Assembly: GCF_003288815.1 (NCBI RefSeq) | Contig: NZ_NHYM01000005.1 | Span: forward strand, 62,001-126,000 | Source: Helicobacter sp. 16-1353 | GTDB taxonomy: Bacteria; Campylobacterota; Campylobacteria; Campylobacterales; Helicobacteraceae | Direction of reading: 5' to 3' | DNA: 64,000 nucleotides | Shown: piece after piece, positions 1 to 9,339 of the stretch | Position numbering within the stretch: the first letter of the stretch is position 1 | Layout: every line of letters begins with the position of its first letter | Made by a program: the position numbers and the translations under genes | Notes under the pieces: model-generated | The model's database searches: none | What the model was told of the DNA's origin: nothing | Seen by the model: the letters and a program-made list of their open reading frames with translations, nothing else

Positions 1-411
1 GAGTGAATATGGGATAATAGATTCTAATTTTCCGCTAATCTCTACCATTATCCTTTTAGCCATTTTTTCACCAATGCCGGGAACTTTTTTCAAACTCATA
101 AAATCATTACTATAGACAATATTTATAAAATCTTGTGCTTTAAACGAGCTACATATAGCAATGGCGACTTTTGGTCCAATGCCATTTATCTTAATCAAAG
201 TATCAAATAAATCTTTTTCATTTTTATCCAAAAATCCATATAACACAATGCTATCTTCACGAATAATCTGTGTGATTAACAATGTATCATTTTCTTTTAC
301 ATTGGATATGCTATTTAACGACATATTTACCTCATAAATTACGCCATTTACATTAAAAAGAATATTTGTAACATTCTTTTTATAAATCTTCCCAATAAGT
401 CCAGCTATCAA
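1..411 (-). CDS. ruvA: Holliday junction branch-migration protein RuvA (3' part outside window)
   Basis: RuvA tetramers bind four-way DNA junctions and load the RuvB motor during recombination repair. The visible 137 residues start [12 protein letters not shown] and hold the OB-fold region followed by helix-hairpin-helix segments ([12 protein letters not shown] near residue 75 and [12 protein letters not shown] near residue 110), both typical of RuvA. The start is the TTG at 409-411, chosen because AAGGAG lies 6 bases upstream; no ATG fits the conserved N terminus. The C terminus runs off the left edge. It is the last visible gene of a minus-strand pair, 15 bp after the FapA-like gene. Confidence 0.93.
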   Translation of the reverse strand, partial: MIAGLIGKIYKKNVTNILFNVNGVIYEVNMSLNSISNVKENDTLLITQIIREDSIVLYGFLDKNEKDLFDTLIKINGIGPKVAIAICSSFKAQDFINIVYSNDFMSLKKVPGIGEKMAKRIMVEISGKLESIIPYSL

Positions 412-426
412 TATCTACTCCTTATC

Positions 427-2235
427 CTAGAATCCATATTTATCGATTGTTTCATCACTATCATTTTTAAATATCCTTTGATGGATTATTTTTCTTTCTT
501 GTGGCTCAAAATAATATCTCCCTGCACCTTTTATAATCGTTTTTGAGGAATTTGCTTTTGGAAAAATAAGTTCAAATAAAACATCATTATATTTCAACCA
601 ACCATCTTTGCAAATAAATTCCGCATTAAACACCTCTTCTTGTGTGGTTTTTAAATCCTGTTTTATTTGTATTTTTTCTTGTTCCATATCTAGATTCTGC
701 GTTTTCAAGGCTTTTATAGATTCTACAATATCTAAAAATGAATTATAATTTTTCACCACATAATCAGGTATTTCTTCATTTCGTGCTATATGCTTTTGAA
801 TGATATTTTTTAAATCTATTGCAGTATTTTTATATTTATTATATTTATATATCAATGATTCTAATTTTAGATTCAATGCTTTTTGATTTAGCACATTATT
901 CTTTAAGTTTTTTTCTAAATTAAGTATTTTTTCTCTATTTTTTTTATTGCCAAGTGGAGTAAAGATTATCTTATTACCTCCACCTTTCATAATATCTACA
1001 ACACATTTATTAGAAAATTTAATAATAGAATTAGAATAAACTTCATTGATATTTATATTATTAGCTGCCAAAGTTCCGCCATTTGCTTTTATTATTTCTA
1101 AATCATTGCAGTCTATATCCCCACTTTCCAAACTTTGTATTGTGGCGGAGTTGGAATCTAATTTTCCTTTATGGACATTTATACTAGCCTTATTAGCAAT
1201 AATTGTAGAATCCTTATGCGTTTGTCCCATCACAACTAAATCATTTGCTTTAACTCTTGTATTTGCTCCAATATTGCCACTTATAGTAATCTTTGATGCC
1301 ATAATAGAAACGCCATCTTTTAGTGCATCTTCAAATTCATCATCTGTTCCTATTAATAAACTTGTATTACTATCTAAATCACCTATAAAATGATAATTAT
1401 CTTTTATTTTAAGATTTTGGAAACTTAATTCCTCGTTAAATGAAAGCGAATTTTCATAAAAAATAACAAAACCGCTTTTTAGATTAATATATTTCTTGCA
1501 ATCATTCTCTACTATCTCATTAAAATCAGCCGTAATTGCAAGTGGATTATTTACTTTGGCTTCACTTTTTGTATATATCCCTTGCATATTTCTACCTTCA
1601 ACCCCATCTTTTGCAGGGTAAAATGCACAAATCAAGGTATTTTCTTTCGCACAAATAATATTTTTTTTCGACAAATCAATATCTTTAATAAAAAATTGTA
1701 TTTTAGAATCCCTAGAATCTCTAAAAATCTTGCTTGTATAGAGATTTATAACCAAATCATCTTCTAATGTATCTTTTATATATTGTAGATTTTTGGAAAT
1801 AATTTCCTTTTCATCTTTAAGTTTGCGTAATAAAATGCCTTTTGTGGCTTTTAATGCATTAATAGAATCTATAAAGTTTTCAATCTCATTAATATCTTTT
1901 GGGAGCGAGAATCCTTTGTGTAAGATTAAATCAAGGCTTTCAAAATTATTATTTATCCTAATGCCAAAATTATCCTTTTTTTGTTTTTTAAATATTTGGA
2001 TATTGTATGACTGCCTAAAATCAACACTATCACTTTCAAAAAGATTATCATCATCGATTAAATCCATATCATCATCTTTTAATAATTCAAAAAATTCTGC
2101 CCCTTTTTTCTTCATATATGTATTATATGATTTGATTCTAACCTCTAAATCATCGATTGGAATATGTGATTTTACGCTTAGATAATTAAGTATTTTTGAT
2201 ATATCATCTACATCATTTATTATTTTTGTTTGCAA
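427..2235 (-). CDS. FapA/DUF342-family flagellar assembly A-like protein
   Basis: 602 residues. The middle (about 290-420) has short beta-strand repeats with many Asn/Ile/Gly turns (ITISGNIGANTRV, SINVHKGKLDSNSATIQS), the right-handed beta-helix pattern of DUF342/FapA proteins, followed by a coiled-coil stretch (about 430-540, rich in Lys, Leu, Asn). FapA-type proteins are polymer-like cytoplasmic or envelope-associated proteins linked to flagellar assembly or polar localisation in some bacteria; the exact job here is inferred only. Start is TTG with AAGG upstream. The position between ruvA and a divergent murJ matches the H. pylori order as I recall it. Confidence 0.75.
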   Translation of the reverse strand: MQTKIINDVDDISKILNYLSVKSHIPIDDLEVRIKSYNTYMKKKGAEFFELLKDDDMDLIDDDNLFESDSVDFRQSYNIQIFKKQKKDNFGIRINNNFESLDLILHKGFSLPKDINEIENFIDSINALKATKGILLRKLKDEKEIISKNLQYIKDTLEDDLVINLYTSKIFRDSRDSKIQFFIKDIDLSKKNIICAKENTLICAFYPAKDGVEGRNMQGIYTKSEAKVNNPLAITADFNEIVENDCKKYINLKSGFVIFYENSLSFNEELSFQNLKIKDNYHFIGDLDSNTSLLIGTDDEFEDALKDGVSIMASKITISGNIGANTRVKANDLVVMGQTHKDSTIIANKASINVHKGKLDSNSATIQSLESGDIDCNDLEIIKANGGTLAANNININEVYSNSIIKFSNKCVVDIMKGGGNKIIFTPLGNKKNREKILNLEKNLKNNVLNQKALNLKLESLIYKYNKYKNTAIDLKNIIQKHIARNEEIPDYVVKNYNSFLDIVESIKALKTQNLDMEQEKIQIKQDLKTTQEEVFNAEFICKDGWLKYNDVLFELIFPKANSSKTIIKGAGRYYFEPQERKIIHQRIFKNDSDETIDKYGF

Positions 2236-2314
2236 AATTTAACCTTTTTTATTTTTTATTTGCAATTTATTATAAAATCCCAAATATAATTTTAAAAAAT
2301 AAGGGCTTAAAGAT

Positions 2315-3766
2315 TTGTTTAAGAAGGCTTTTTTTACAAATAGTAGCGGAATACTTTGTTCGAGAATCTTTGGATTTATCCGCGATTTATCGATGGCATC
2401 AACGCTTGGAGCAGGAATTTATAGCGATATATTTTTTATTGCTTTTAAACTACCAAATCTTTTTCGTAGGATTTTTTCCGAAGGGGCTTTTACGCAAAGC
2501 TTTTTACCATCTTTCATAGGAGCAAATAGAAAGGGGCTTTTTACCGTTACTGTATTTTTAATATTTTTTTCTTTCTTAATTATATTTAGTATTTGTGTTT
2601 GGATTTTTAGCGGATTTTTTACAAAATTATTAGCATATGGATTTGATGATTCGATTATAGCTCTTGCAAAGCCAATTGTGGCGATAAATTTCTGGTATTT
2701 ATGTCTTATTTTCTGTGTGAATTTTTTTAGCTCTTTATTGCAATATAAAAATAATTTTTGGGTGAGTGCGTATAATACAACATTATTAAATATATCAATG
2801 ATTCTTGCACTCTTTATAGCTAGAGATAAGGATTCCTACACTATTGTTTATTTTTTAAGCTATGGGGTTTTGATAGGCGGGATTTTGCAGATTTTACTTC
2901 ATTGCTATTCATTATATAAATTGCGATATTTTAAGCTTTTTATAGTTGGATTTAAAGATTTATATAGAATCTTAAGTGATAAAAATCAATTTGTATTAAA
3001 TACATTAAAACATAGTTTAGGCGGATTTTTTAGGCAATTTTTCCCAGCATTATTGGGGAGTTCTACCGCACAAATTGCATCATTTATTGATACATTATTA
3101 GCATCTTTTTTAGTATCTGGTTCAGTTTCGTATTTGTATTATGCAAATAGGATTTTTCAATTACCTTTAGCACTTTTTGCTATTGCCACTAGCACAGCTT
3201 TATTCCCAATGATTGCAAAAATGATAAAAAACAATAATGAAGAAAAAGCAATTGCATTATTAAAAAAAGGATTCTGGCTATTATTATTTAGTCTTGGTTT
3301 TTGTGTTATTGGTGGAATTGTGCTAAAAAATGAAATAATTTGGCTATTATTTGAGCGAGGAAAATTTATACGAAGCGACACAATAATCGTTGCAAATGTC
3401 TTTATGGCATATTTAATCGGGCTTTTACCATTTGGCTTAGCTAGGATTTTCTCACTTTGGCTTTATTCATTCAAAAGACAAACACAAGCAGCTAAAATAT
3501 CAGCGATTTCATTATTTTGTGGCGTAATATTTTCATTAATCTTAATGAAACCTTTTGGTGCTGTTGGATTAGCTATCGCTTCATCTTTAGGTGGGTTTAT
3601 ATTATTTATATTAACAATTAGAGCCTTTGGTTTTATGAGATTTATTAATATAATAAATAACAAAAAATTATTTATTTTGTTTATAATATTACTTTTATTA
3701 GAATTTATTATTTTATATTTTTTGAAACATTTTTTTAATTTAGGGGATTTTTATGCTCATCTTTGA
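2315..3766 (+). CDS. murJ: Lipid II flippase MurJ (MviN)
   Basis: Inner-membrane MATE-like flippase that moves lipid II across the membrane for peptidoglycan synthesis. 483 residues with roughly a dozen hydrophobic helices. The N terminus carries the family signature: SRIFGFIRDL near residue 15 and AFKLPNLFRRIFSEGAFTQ near residue 43. The start is a TTG at 2315; the conserved N terminus begins there and no upstream ATG is in frame nearby. The end overlaps cysS by 14 bp, so the two are probably co-transcribed. Divergent from the FapA-like gene across about 80 bp. Confidence 0.95.
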   Translation: MFKKAFFTNSSGILCSRIFGFIRDLSMASTLGAGIYSDIFFIAFKLPNLFRRIFSEGAFTQSFLPSFIGANRKGLFTVTVFLIFFSFLIIFSICVWIFSGFFTKLLAYGFDDSIIALAKPIVAINFWYLCLIFCVNFFSSLLQYKNNFWVSAYNTTLLNISMILALFIARDKDSYTIVYFLSYGVLIGGILQILLHCYSLYKLRYFKLFIVGFKDLYRILSDKNQFVLNTLKHSLGGFFRQFFPALLGSSTAQIASFIDTLLASFLVSGSVSYLYYANRIFQLPLALFAIATSTALFPMIAKMIKNNNEEKAIALLKKGFWLLLFSLGFCVIGGIVLKNEIIWLLFERGKFIRSDTIIVANVFMAYLIGLLPFGLARIFSLWLYSFKRQTQAAKISAISLFCGVIFSLILMKPFGAVGLAIASSLGGFILFILTIRAFGFMRFINIINNKKLFILFIILLLLEFIILYFLKHFFNLGDFYAHL

Positions 3767-5159
3767 TAGTTCAAAAAAACAAAAAGTAGAATTTGTATCC
3801 ATTGTGCCAAATGTCGTTAGGATTTATGTATGCGGACCAACAGTGTATGATAACGCACATCTAGGACACGCTAGAAGTGCTATTGCGTTTGATTTATTAC
3901 AGCGAATCTTAGAAGCAAATGGATATGAAGTTATTTTTGTAAAAAATTTCACAGATATTGATGATAAGATTGTCAAAAAAAGCAAAGAAGCGGATAAAAG
4001 TGTAGATGAAATAACTGCGACTTACACACAAAGCTATCTAAATGATATGGAATCTCTAGGCATAAGGCGACCGACATTAGAGCCTAAAGCAACGCAGAAT
4101 CTAGAAGCTATTTTTAAGATGATTAAAACATTGCTTAAAAACAAAAAGGCATATATTGCAAAGAATGGCGATATTTATATGAAAGTAAAGGAAGATTCTA
4201 AGTATGGGACATTATCAAATAGGATAAACCTAGAATCCCAAATAAGTAGAATTGGTGAAAATGAATTTAAAGAGGATATTAGGGATTTTGCACTTTGGAA
4301 GATTTTCAATAAAGCTGATGATGTGGCATATGACTCAGAATTTGGGCGAGGCAGACCCGGTTGGCATATAGAATGTAGCTCAATGATTGAAGAGCATTTA
4401 GCATATAAAGATAAAGATTATTCTATTGATATTCACGCTGGTGGGGCTGATTTGCTATTTCCTCATCATGAAAATGAAGCCTCACAAAGTAGATGTGCGA
4501 ATAATAAAGAACTAGCAAAATATTGGATTCATAATGGTTTTGTAAATGTAAATGGTGAAAAAATGAGTAAAAGTTTGGGAAATAGTTATTTTATAAAAGA
4601 TGCATTGAAAATCTATGATGGCGAGATTTTGCGATATTATCTATTGAGTATGCATTATCGTGCTCCTATAAATTTCTCACATAATGACATCATACAAAAT
4701 AAAAAGCGATTAGATAGGCTCTATCGTCTTAAAAAACGGCTCAATGTAGAATATAATGAAAACATACTAGATACAGCCTTTAGAGATGAATTTTTAGGGG
4801 CATTAAATGATGATATGAATATATCTATTGCTTTGAGTATTTTAGATTCTATGATATCAAATTACAATGATTTATTAGATAAGAATCCAAAAGATTTAGC
4901 CACTAAACAAAAGGCAATATCAAATATTATTTTCATAAATCAATTACTTGGTATAGGCGAAAAAGACCCAATAGAATATTTTCACTTAGGAGTTGATAGC
5001 GATACAAAAGCCTATATTGAAAAGAAAATTAAAGAGCGGAAAATCGCAAGAGAGAATAAGGATTATGCCTTAAGTGATAGAATCCGCGATGAATTGAAAG
5101 CAAAAAATATTTCTTTAATGGATACAAAAGATGGTGTTGTCTGGGAATATAGCGAATAA
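3753..5159 (+). CDS. cysS: Cysteinyl-tRNA synthetase
   Basis: Class I aminoacyl-tRNA synthetase that charges tRNA-Cys in the cytoplasm. 468 residues, usual length. It shows YVCGPTVYD with the zinc-binding Cys, the HIGH-type motif HLGHAR near residue 37, GRPGWHIECS and HAGGADLLFPHHENE for the zinc site, and KMSKSLGN near residue 270. ATG start with GGGGA just upstream, inside the end of murJ. The C-terminal part contains the usual ERKIARENKDYALSDRIRD helical region. Last gene of the murJ-cysS pair. Confidence 0.97.
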   Translation: MLIFDSSKKQKVEFVSIVPNVVRIYVCGPTVYDNAHLGHARSAIAFDLLQRILEANGYEVIFVKNFTDIDDKIVKKSKEADKSVDEITATYTQSYLNDMESLGIRRPTLEPKATQNLEAIFKMIKTLLKNKKAYIAKNGDIYMKVKEDSKYGTLSNRINLESQISRIGENEFKEDIRDFALWKIFNKADDVAYDSEFGRGRPGWHIECSSMIEEHLAYKDKDYSIDIHAGGADLLFPHHENEASQSRCANNKELAKYWIHNGFVNVNGEKMSKSLGNSYFIKDALKIYDGEILRYYLLSMHYRAPINFSHNDIIQNKKRLDRLYRLKKRLNVEYNENILDTAFRDEFLGALNDDMNISIALSILDSMISNYNDLLDKNPKDLATKQKAISNIIFINQLLGIGEKDPIEYFHLGVDSDTKAYIEKKIKERKIARENKDYALSDRIRDELKAKNISLMDTKDGVVWEYSE

Positions 5160-5204
5160 ATCTTTAGTTAAAATATCCTATTATATTACCTTTAAGTGAA
5201 AATT

Positions 5205-5216
5205 AAAAAAAAAAAA
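5205..5216 (+). repeat. Poly-A tract (A12)
   Basis: Twelve consecutive A bases, ending three bases before a TATAAT box that sits in front of the prepilin-like gene. Tracts of this length slip readily during replication, and here slippage would change the spacing or curvature upstream of the -10 box. No other A run of this length was noticed in the window. Confidence 0.9.
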
Positions 5217-5219
5217 GTT

Positions 5220-5225
5220 TATAAT
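5220..5225 (+). promoter_or_regulatory. Putative -10 box of the prepilin-like gene
   Basis: TATAAT directly after the A12 tract, 62 bp before the ATG at 5288. No clear -35 is visible, as is usual for sigma-70 promoters of this bacterial group, which rely on AT-rich upstream DNA. Confidence 0.6.
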
Positions 5226-5287
5226 TCGTTTACTTTAAGATTTAATCTAAAAAGAATCTATAAAGAATTCAATATTAAGGATTAAGT

Positions 5288-5824
5288 ATGGAGAATATAA
5301 AAAGAAATGGCTTCTCGATGATTGAATTAGTTTTCGTTATCGTCATACTAGGTGTTTTAGCAGCAGTTGCCGTTCCTAGATTCGTAACTACTAGAACTGA
5401 TGCACAAGTGGCAATGTTTAGAAGCGACATCGCCTCCACGCTAAAAGCAATTCCAGCTAGGGTTTTCGCTGAAAATATCGACACAACAGCAGCAACTCCG
5501 CAAGATGGAACTGTTTCTTGGGCTCAATGGATTATCGATACTGGCGGATTAGACCCGAGTAGATGGGATTTGGTTACTGTTACTAATGGTGTTTTTCCAA
5601 AGGTAGTTGGTGGAAATCGAGGCGTGGGAACTGCTAATACTTGCGGAACTGACCCTGTAATTCAAATCGATACAACTACAGGTAATCTAATATTTGACCC
5701 AGCTAGATTGCAAGACCCGGGCTCAGGAACTCATGCGACGCTATGCACGAATTTAAGGAATTCCTATCCAAGTAATTCAAATAGAATTATCCCACTTGCT
5801 ACAACAGGTGCAGTTAAATTCTAA
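5288..5824 (+). CDS. Type IV prepilin / pseudopilin-like protein
   Basis: 178 residues. The N terminus is a textbook class III signal: a short leader MENIKRNG, cleavage before FSMIELVFVIVILGVLA with Glu at mature position 5, then a hydrophobic helix. Family knowledge: such proteins need a prepilin peptidase and an assembly ATPase; neither is encoded in this window. The rest is a polar, Thr-rich globular region with two Cys (about 118 and 153) that could form a disulfide. ATG start with AAGGA upstream. Base composition is richer in G+C than the flanks. It stands alone between cysS and convergent sdaA, preceded by an A12 tract beside its promoter. Whether it is a major pilin or a minor pseudopilin cannot be told. 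Confidence 0.85.
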   Translation: MENIKRNGFSMIELVFVIVILGVLAAVAVPRFVTTRTDAQVAMFRSDIASTLKAIPARVFAENIDTTAATPQDGTVSWAQWIIDTGGLDPSRWDLVTVTNGVFPKVVGGNRGVGTANTCGTDPVIQIDTTTGNLIFDPARLQDPGSGTHATLCTNLRNSYPSNSNRIIPLATTGAVKF

Positions 5825-5830
5825 ATCTTA

Positions 5831-5860
5831 TTATATTAAGGGATTAATCCCTTAATATAA
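5831..5860 (+). terminator. 30-bp perfect palindrome after the prepilin-like gene
   Basis: A perfect 30-base inverted repeat centred on ATTAAT, starting 7 bases after the stop codon. It can form a long hairpin; there is no T run directly behind it, so termination is likely but not certain. Confidence 0.55.
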
Positions 5861-5964
5861 ACTTCAAATAATTCTTAAATATCTTAAAAGATTCAAGCTT
5901 TTCTTTAAAACTAAAGATTCTAGATAACAATAGCTAGAATCTTAGAATCTTAAATCCTAGTGAT

Positions 5965-5992
5965 TCTAATATAATAATCCCACTCGCTACAA
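5965..5992 (+). pseudogene. Possible remnant of the 3' end of a duplicated pilin gene
   Basis: These 28 bases match 5777-5804, the codons for NRIIPLATT near the pilin C terminus, at 24 of 28 positions by eye, and translate in one frame as N-I-I-I-P-L-A-T. No other part of a second pilin copy can be recognised around it. Confidence 0.35.
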
Positions 5993-6030
5993 TAATAGAT
6001 ATTATTCTAATAGAATTACTCTAATATTTT

Positions 6031-6056
6031 AGATTCTAGCTTAGCTAGAATCTTTT
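6031..6056. terminator. Hairpin between convergent prepilin gene and sdaA
   Basis: AGATTCTAGC and GCTAGAATCT form a 10-bp stem around a TTA loop, followed on the plus strand by TTTTCT. It is made from the GATTCT word that abounds in this genome. Confidence 0.55.
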
Positions 6057-6087
6057 CTATCCAATTAAAAATTGATATAAAAATAAT

Positions 6088-7455
6088 CTAGCAAACTATC
6101 GTTTTTGCTAAGCCACCTAGTGCTGTTTCCTTATATTTTGCATTCATATCTTTCCCTGTTTCATACATCGTTTTAATAATATCATCAAGATTTACTATTG
6201 GGGTAGATTTCCTACTCATCGCCATTCTAGAGGCACTAATAGCCTTAATCGCCCCAAAAGCATTTCGCTCAATACAAGGAATTTGAACCAATCCTCCCAC
6301 AGGGTCGCAAGTAAGCCCCAAATGATGTTCCATTGCTATTTCAGCGGCATTACAAGCCACTTTTGCACTAGCTCCCATAGAAGTTGCCATCGCAGCTGCT
6401 GCCATTGAACTCGCGCTGCCGATTTCTGCTTGACAACCTGCTTCCGCTCCGCTAATACTCGCATTCTTCTTATACAAAGAGCCAATAAGCATTGCAGTTA
6501 GTAGAAAATCCATAATTCTACCATCATTAAAGCCAACGCTATGATTTTTCAAATACAGCATAACCGCCGGCACAACCGCACAAGCCCCATTCGTAGGAGC
6601 ACTTACAACTCTCCCGCCACTTGCATTCTCTTCGGCAATCGCAATAGCATATAATGAAATAAAATCAATAATCGCCATTGGGTCGCTACTCATAACCAAC
6701 CTTTCACTTAAGCCCACAGCGCGTCTTTTAAGATTAAGAGAGCCGGGCAGATACAGCGACTTTGGGTGGATTCCATTATAATAAGATTCTTGCATCGCCT
6801 CCCAAATCTCAAAACAATAGCTTCGAATCTCCTCTTTTGTGTGGAATTGCAACTCATATTCATAAGATAGCTCCGCTAGATTCCATTTGTTTGCTTCGCA
6901 TAGGGCAAGACACTCTTTAGCGGAATTAAAATCTAAGGCTAGATTCTTGGATTTTTCTTGTGAGTTTGGATTTTCGCGATATTTTTTTAGCTCTACTTCA
7001 TTCATTACGAATCCCCCGCCAATAGAGTAATAAATCTCTTCTAGCAAGATTCTATTATCTATACTAAAAGCCTCAATCTTTAGGGCATTTTGATGTAATG
7101 GTGCAAACTCCTTAGAAAAAACCAAATCGCTTTTATAATTAAAATCAATCTCTTTAAATCCGCCAAAATCAAGCTTTTTAGATTCCAAAGCCTTTTTTAA
7201 AATACTCTCTTGTGTAGTAGAATCTAACTCCCTAGCCTTACACCCGCTCAATCCCCAAATAATCGCCTTATCACTCAAATGCCCCTTGCCCGTTAGGGAT
7301 AAAGAGCCATAAAAAGTAACCTTAATACGATTTAGCGAATCTAGCTTAATCTTATCCCTAGCTTTAGCACAAAATAGATTCCCAGCGATTACAACTCCTA
7401 GCGTATGCGACGATGACGGACCAATGCCAATTTTAAAAATACTTAAATTACTCAT
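6088..7455 (-). CDS. sdaA: L-serine ammonia-lyase (iron-sulfur, single chain)
   Basis: Converts L-serine to pyruvate and ammonia in the cytoplasm with a [4Fe-4S] cluster. 455 residues, the length of one-chain bacterial enzymes. The N-terminal SIFKIGIGPSSSHT and the C-terminal GAEAGCQAEIGSASSMAAA and CDPVGGLVQIPC segments carry the conserved Cys ligands. ATG start. It lies 8 bp after sdaC, so uptake and breakdown of serine are coupled, as in H. pylori and Campylobacter, where serine is a major carbon source. Its G+C is visibly higher than that of neighbours such as truD. Confidence 0.96.
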   Translation of the reverse strand: MSNLSIFKIGIGPSSSHTLGVVIAGNLFCAKARDKIKLDSLNRIKVTFYGSLSLTGKGHLSDKAIIWGLSGCKARELDSTTQESILKKALESKKLDFGGFKEIDFNYKSDLVFSKEFAPLHQNALKIEAFSIDNRILLEEIYYSIGGGFVMNEVELKKYRENPNSQEKSKNLALDFNSAKECLALCEANKWNLAELSYEYELQFHTKEEIRSYCFEIWEAMQESYYNGIHPKSLYLPGSLNLKRRAVGLSERLVMSSDPMAIIDFISLYAIAIAEENASGGRVVSAPTNGACAVVPAVMLYLKNHSVGFNDGRIMDFLLTAMLIGSLYKKNASISGAEAGCQAEIGSASSMAAAAMATSMGASAKVACNAAEIAMEHHLGLTCDPVGGLVQIPCIERNAFGAIKAISASRMAMSRKSTPIVNLDDIIKTMYETGKDMNAKYKETALGGLAKTIVC

Positions 7456-7463
7456 AATAAATC

Positions 7464-8726
7464 TTAGAAAAATTTATAAATTACGCTTATGATAGTAAGG
7501 ATTCCAGTAACAAGTAGGAAAATATCAAGCCATAGATTTCGCCACTTTTTCATATTAGAAACGGTATAAAGCCCAATAAGTGGCATAATAAACAATATCG
7601 CTGCAATTATTGGACCGCCTAAATCCTCGATAAATCCCAAAATGCTAGGATTGATATATGCAACTAAGATTATCGTTACAAACATAAAAATAGTAGTAAA
7701 GCGATTGATGGCTTTTATATTAGGATTCTCCACTCCATAGGATTTTAGAGCCTTTCTAATAATCCCATTTAAGCCCTCCGCTGCTCCAAAATAATGCCCA
7801 AAAAATGAAGTTACAATCGCCAAAAATGCAACCAACGGAGCACCATAAGCGATTAGTGGATTATCAAACTTATTTGCAAAATATGAGAGAATGGGGATAT
7901 TTGCCTCCCTTGCAGCAGCAAAATCACTAGAATCTAAAGCCAAAATACAAGAAAATACAAAAAACATAACAAAAACTAAAAGCATTAAAGCGGTGTTAAA
8001 AAGGATTTGATTTGACTTTTTAGGGGCATTATCACCATATTCTCGTCTTAAGCTTTTAGAAAAAGTTGAAATGGCAGGAGAATGATTAAAAGAAAAGACA
8101 AGCACAGGCAAAGTCAGCCATATAACAACTAAAAAATCCTTGAAATTCGGCACAAAATTTATTGCTTCGATTTTCCAATGTGGAATAAGATAAAGCGAAA
8201 ATATAAATAAAACTACGCAAAGCGGATAAACCAAGATATTACAAACCTTAGTAATAATCTCTTCTTTAAAAAGCATTACAATCATCATCGCACTAACCAA
8301 AATAATCGCCAAAATCGCCCTAACACTTGGATAAAGGGCTTTTGTAGCGGGGTCAAAAAGTGAGGTTAGATTTAGCTGATTTATAAAAAAACTACCAAAA
8401 GTATTTGTAATCCCAACACCATAAGCAAGGCAAATAGGATAAATCGCAAAGAAATAAAGCAATGTAATTACAACACTCACTCCCCTACCCCAATGCTCTT
8501 CGGCAGCTTGTGTAATATCACTTTGGCTATTGCTTGATGCAAGAACAAAACGCGATAAAGCCCTATGACTAAGCCAAACCATAGGAAAAATCAAAATAGT
8601 CATAACCACAACAGGGAAGAATCCGCCCGTCCCCGCACGAATCGGCAAAAATAAGATTCCAGCCCCCACAGCAGTGCCAAAAAGCGAAAGTGTCCATCGT
8701 GTATCAAATGAAGTCCAATTTTTCAT
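7464..8726 (-). CDS. sdaC: Serine transporter SdaC (HAAAP family)
   Basis: Inner-membrane amino-acid/proton symporter, 420 residues with about 11 hydrophobic helices. The start of the first helix, LSLFGTAVGAGILFLPI, is the hallmark of the HAAAP family. Upstream member of the sdaC-sdaA operon, with AAGGATT upstream of its ATG. Serine is assigned from the sdaA partner and from family membership; threonine uptake cannot be excluded from sequence. Confidence 0.93.
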   Translation of the reverse strand: MKNWTSFDTRWTLSLFGTAVGAGILFLPIRAGTGGFFPVVVMTILIFPMVWLSHRALSRFVLASSNSQSDITQAAEEHWGRGVSVVITLLYFFAIYPICLAYGVGITNTFGSFFINQLNLTSLFDPATKALYPSVRAILAIILVSAMMIVMLFKEEIITKVCNILVYPLCVVLFIFSLYLIPHWKIEAINFVPNFKDFLVVIWLTLPVLVFSFNHSPAISTFSKSLRREYGDNAPKKSNQILFNTALMLLVFVMFFVFSCILALDSSDFAAAREANIPILSYFANKFDNPLIAYGAPLVAFLAIVTSFFGHYFGAAEGLNGIIRKALKSYGVENPNIKAINRFTTIFMFVTIILVAYINPSILGFIEDLGGPIIAAILFIMPLIGLYTVSNMKKWRNLWLDIFLLVTGILTIISVIYKFF

Positions 8727-8798
8727 AAATAATCCTTAAAAGTTGATTTGATTAATTGTAGCTAGAATCTTACTTGAAAATATACTAAATAATGAAAT

Positions 8799-9338
8799 TT
8801 ATTTTATATGTTCCATAAACTCCGCTCTACTTCTAGCATCTTTCTTAAAAGTTCCACGAACAGCACTTGTTATGAGTGTTGCATTTTTCTTTTCAATCCC
8901 TTGCATAATCATACATAAATGAGTAGCTTCTGTTACTACCATAACACCTTGTGGCTTTAGCTCTTCCATAAGAGTATCAGCAATTTGTGTAGTGAGATTC
9001 TCCTGAATCTGCAATCTCCTTGAAAATATCTCGACTACTTGGACTAATTTTGAGATTCCAATAAGTTTTTTATCCGGTATATAGCCAAGTGAAATAGTTC
9101 CAAAAAATGGCAAGATATGATGCTCACACATCGAATAAAACTCTATATTTTTTAAAACCACCATTTCATCACAACTACCCTCGCTAAAGGTAGTTTGTAA
9201 AATATCTTTAGGATTTTTGAGATACCCGCTATAAAGTTGCTCCCACGACTTTATCACACGATTTGGGGTATTTTTCAATCCTTCTCTTTGTGAATCTTCC
9301 CCAATAATCTTAAAAAAATCTATAAAAAAATTCTCCAT
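8799..9338 (-). CDS. folE: GTP cyclohydrolase I
   Basis: First enzyme of folate (tetrahydropterin) synthesis: GTP to 7,8-dihydroneopterin triphosphate, acting as a homodecamer with zinc. 179 residues. Zinc and active-site residues are visible in EFYSMCEHHILPFFG and EATHLCMIMQG; LVQVVEIFSRRLQIQE is the conserved helix. One base separates it from htpX, and the truD-htpX-folE order is the one I recall from H. pylori, although the three functions are unrelated. Confidence 0.96.
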   Translation of the reverse strand: MENFFIDFFKIIGEDSQREGLKNTPNRVIKSWEQLYSGYLKNPKDILQTTFSEGSCDEMVVLKNIEFYSMCEHHILPFFGTISLGYIPDKKLIGISKLVQVVEIFSRRLQIQENLTTQIADTLMEELKPQGVMVVTEATHLCMIMQGIEKKNATLITSAVRGTFKKDARSRAEFMEHIK

Positions 9339-9339
9339 T

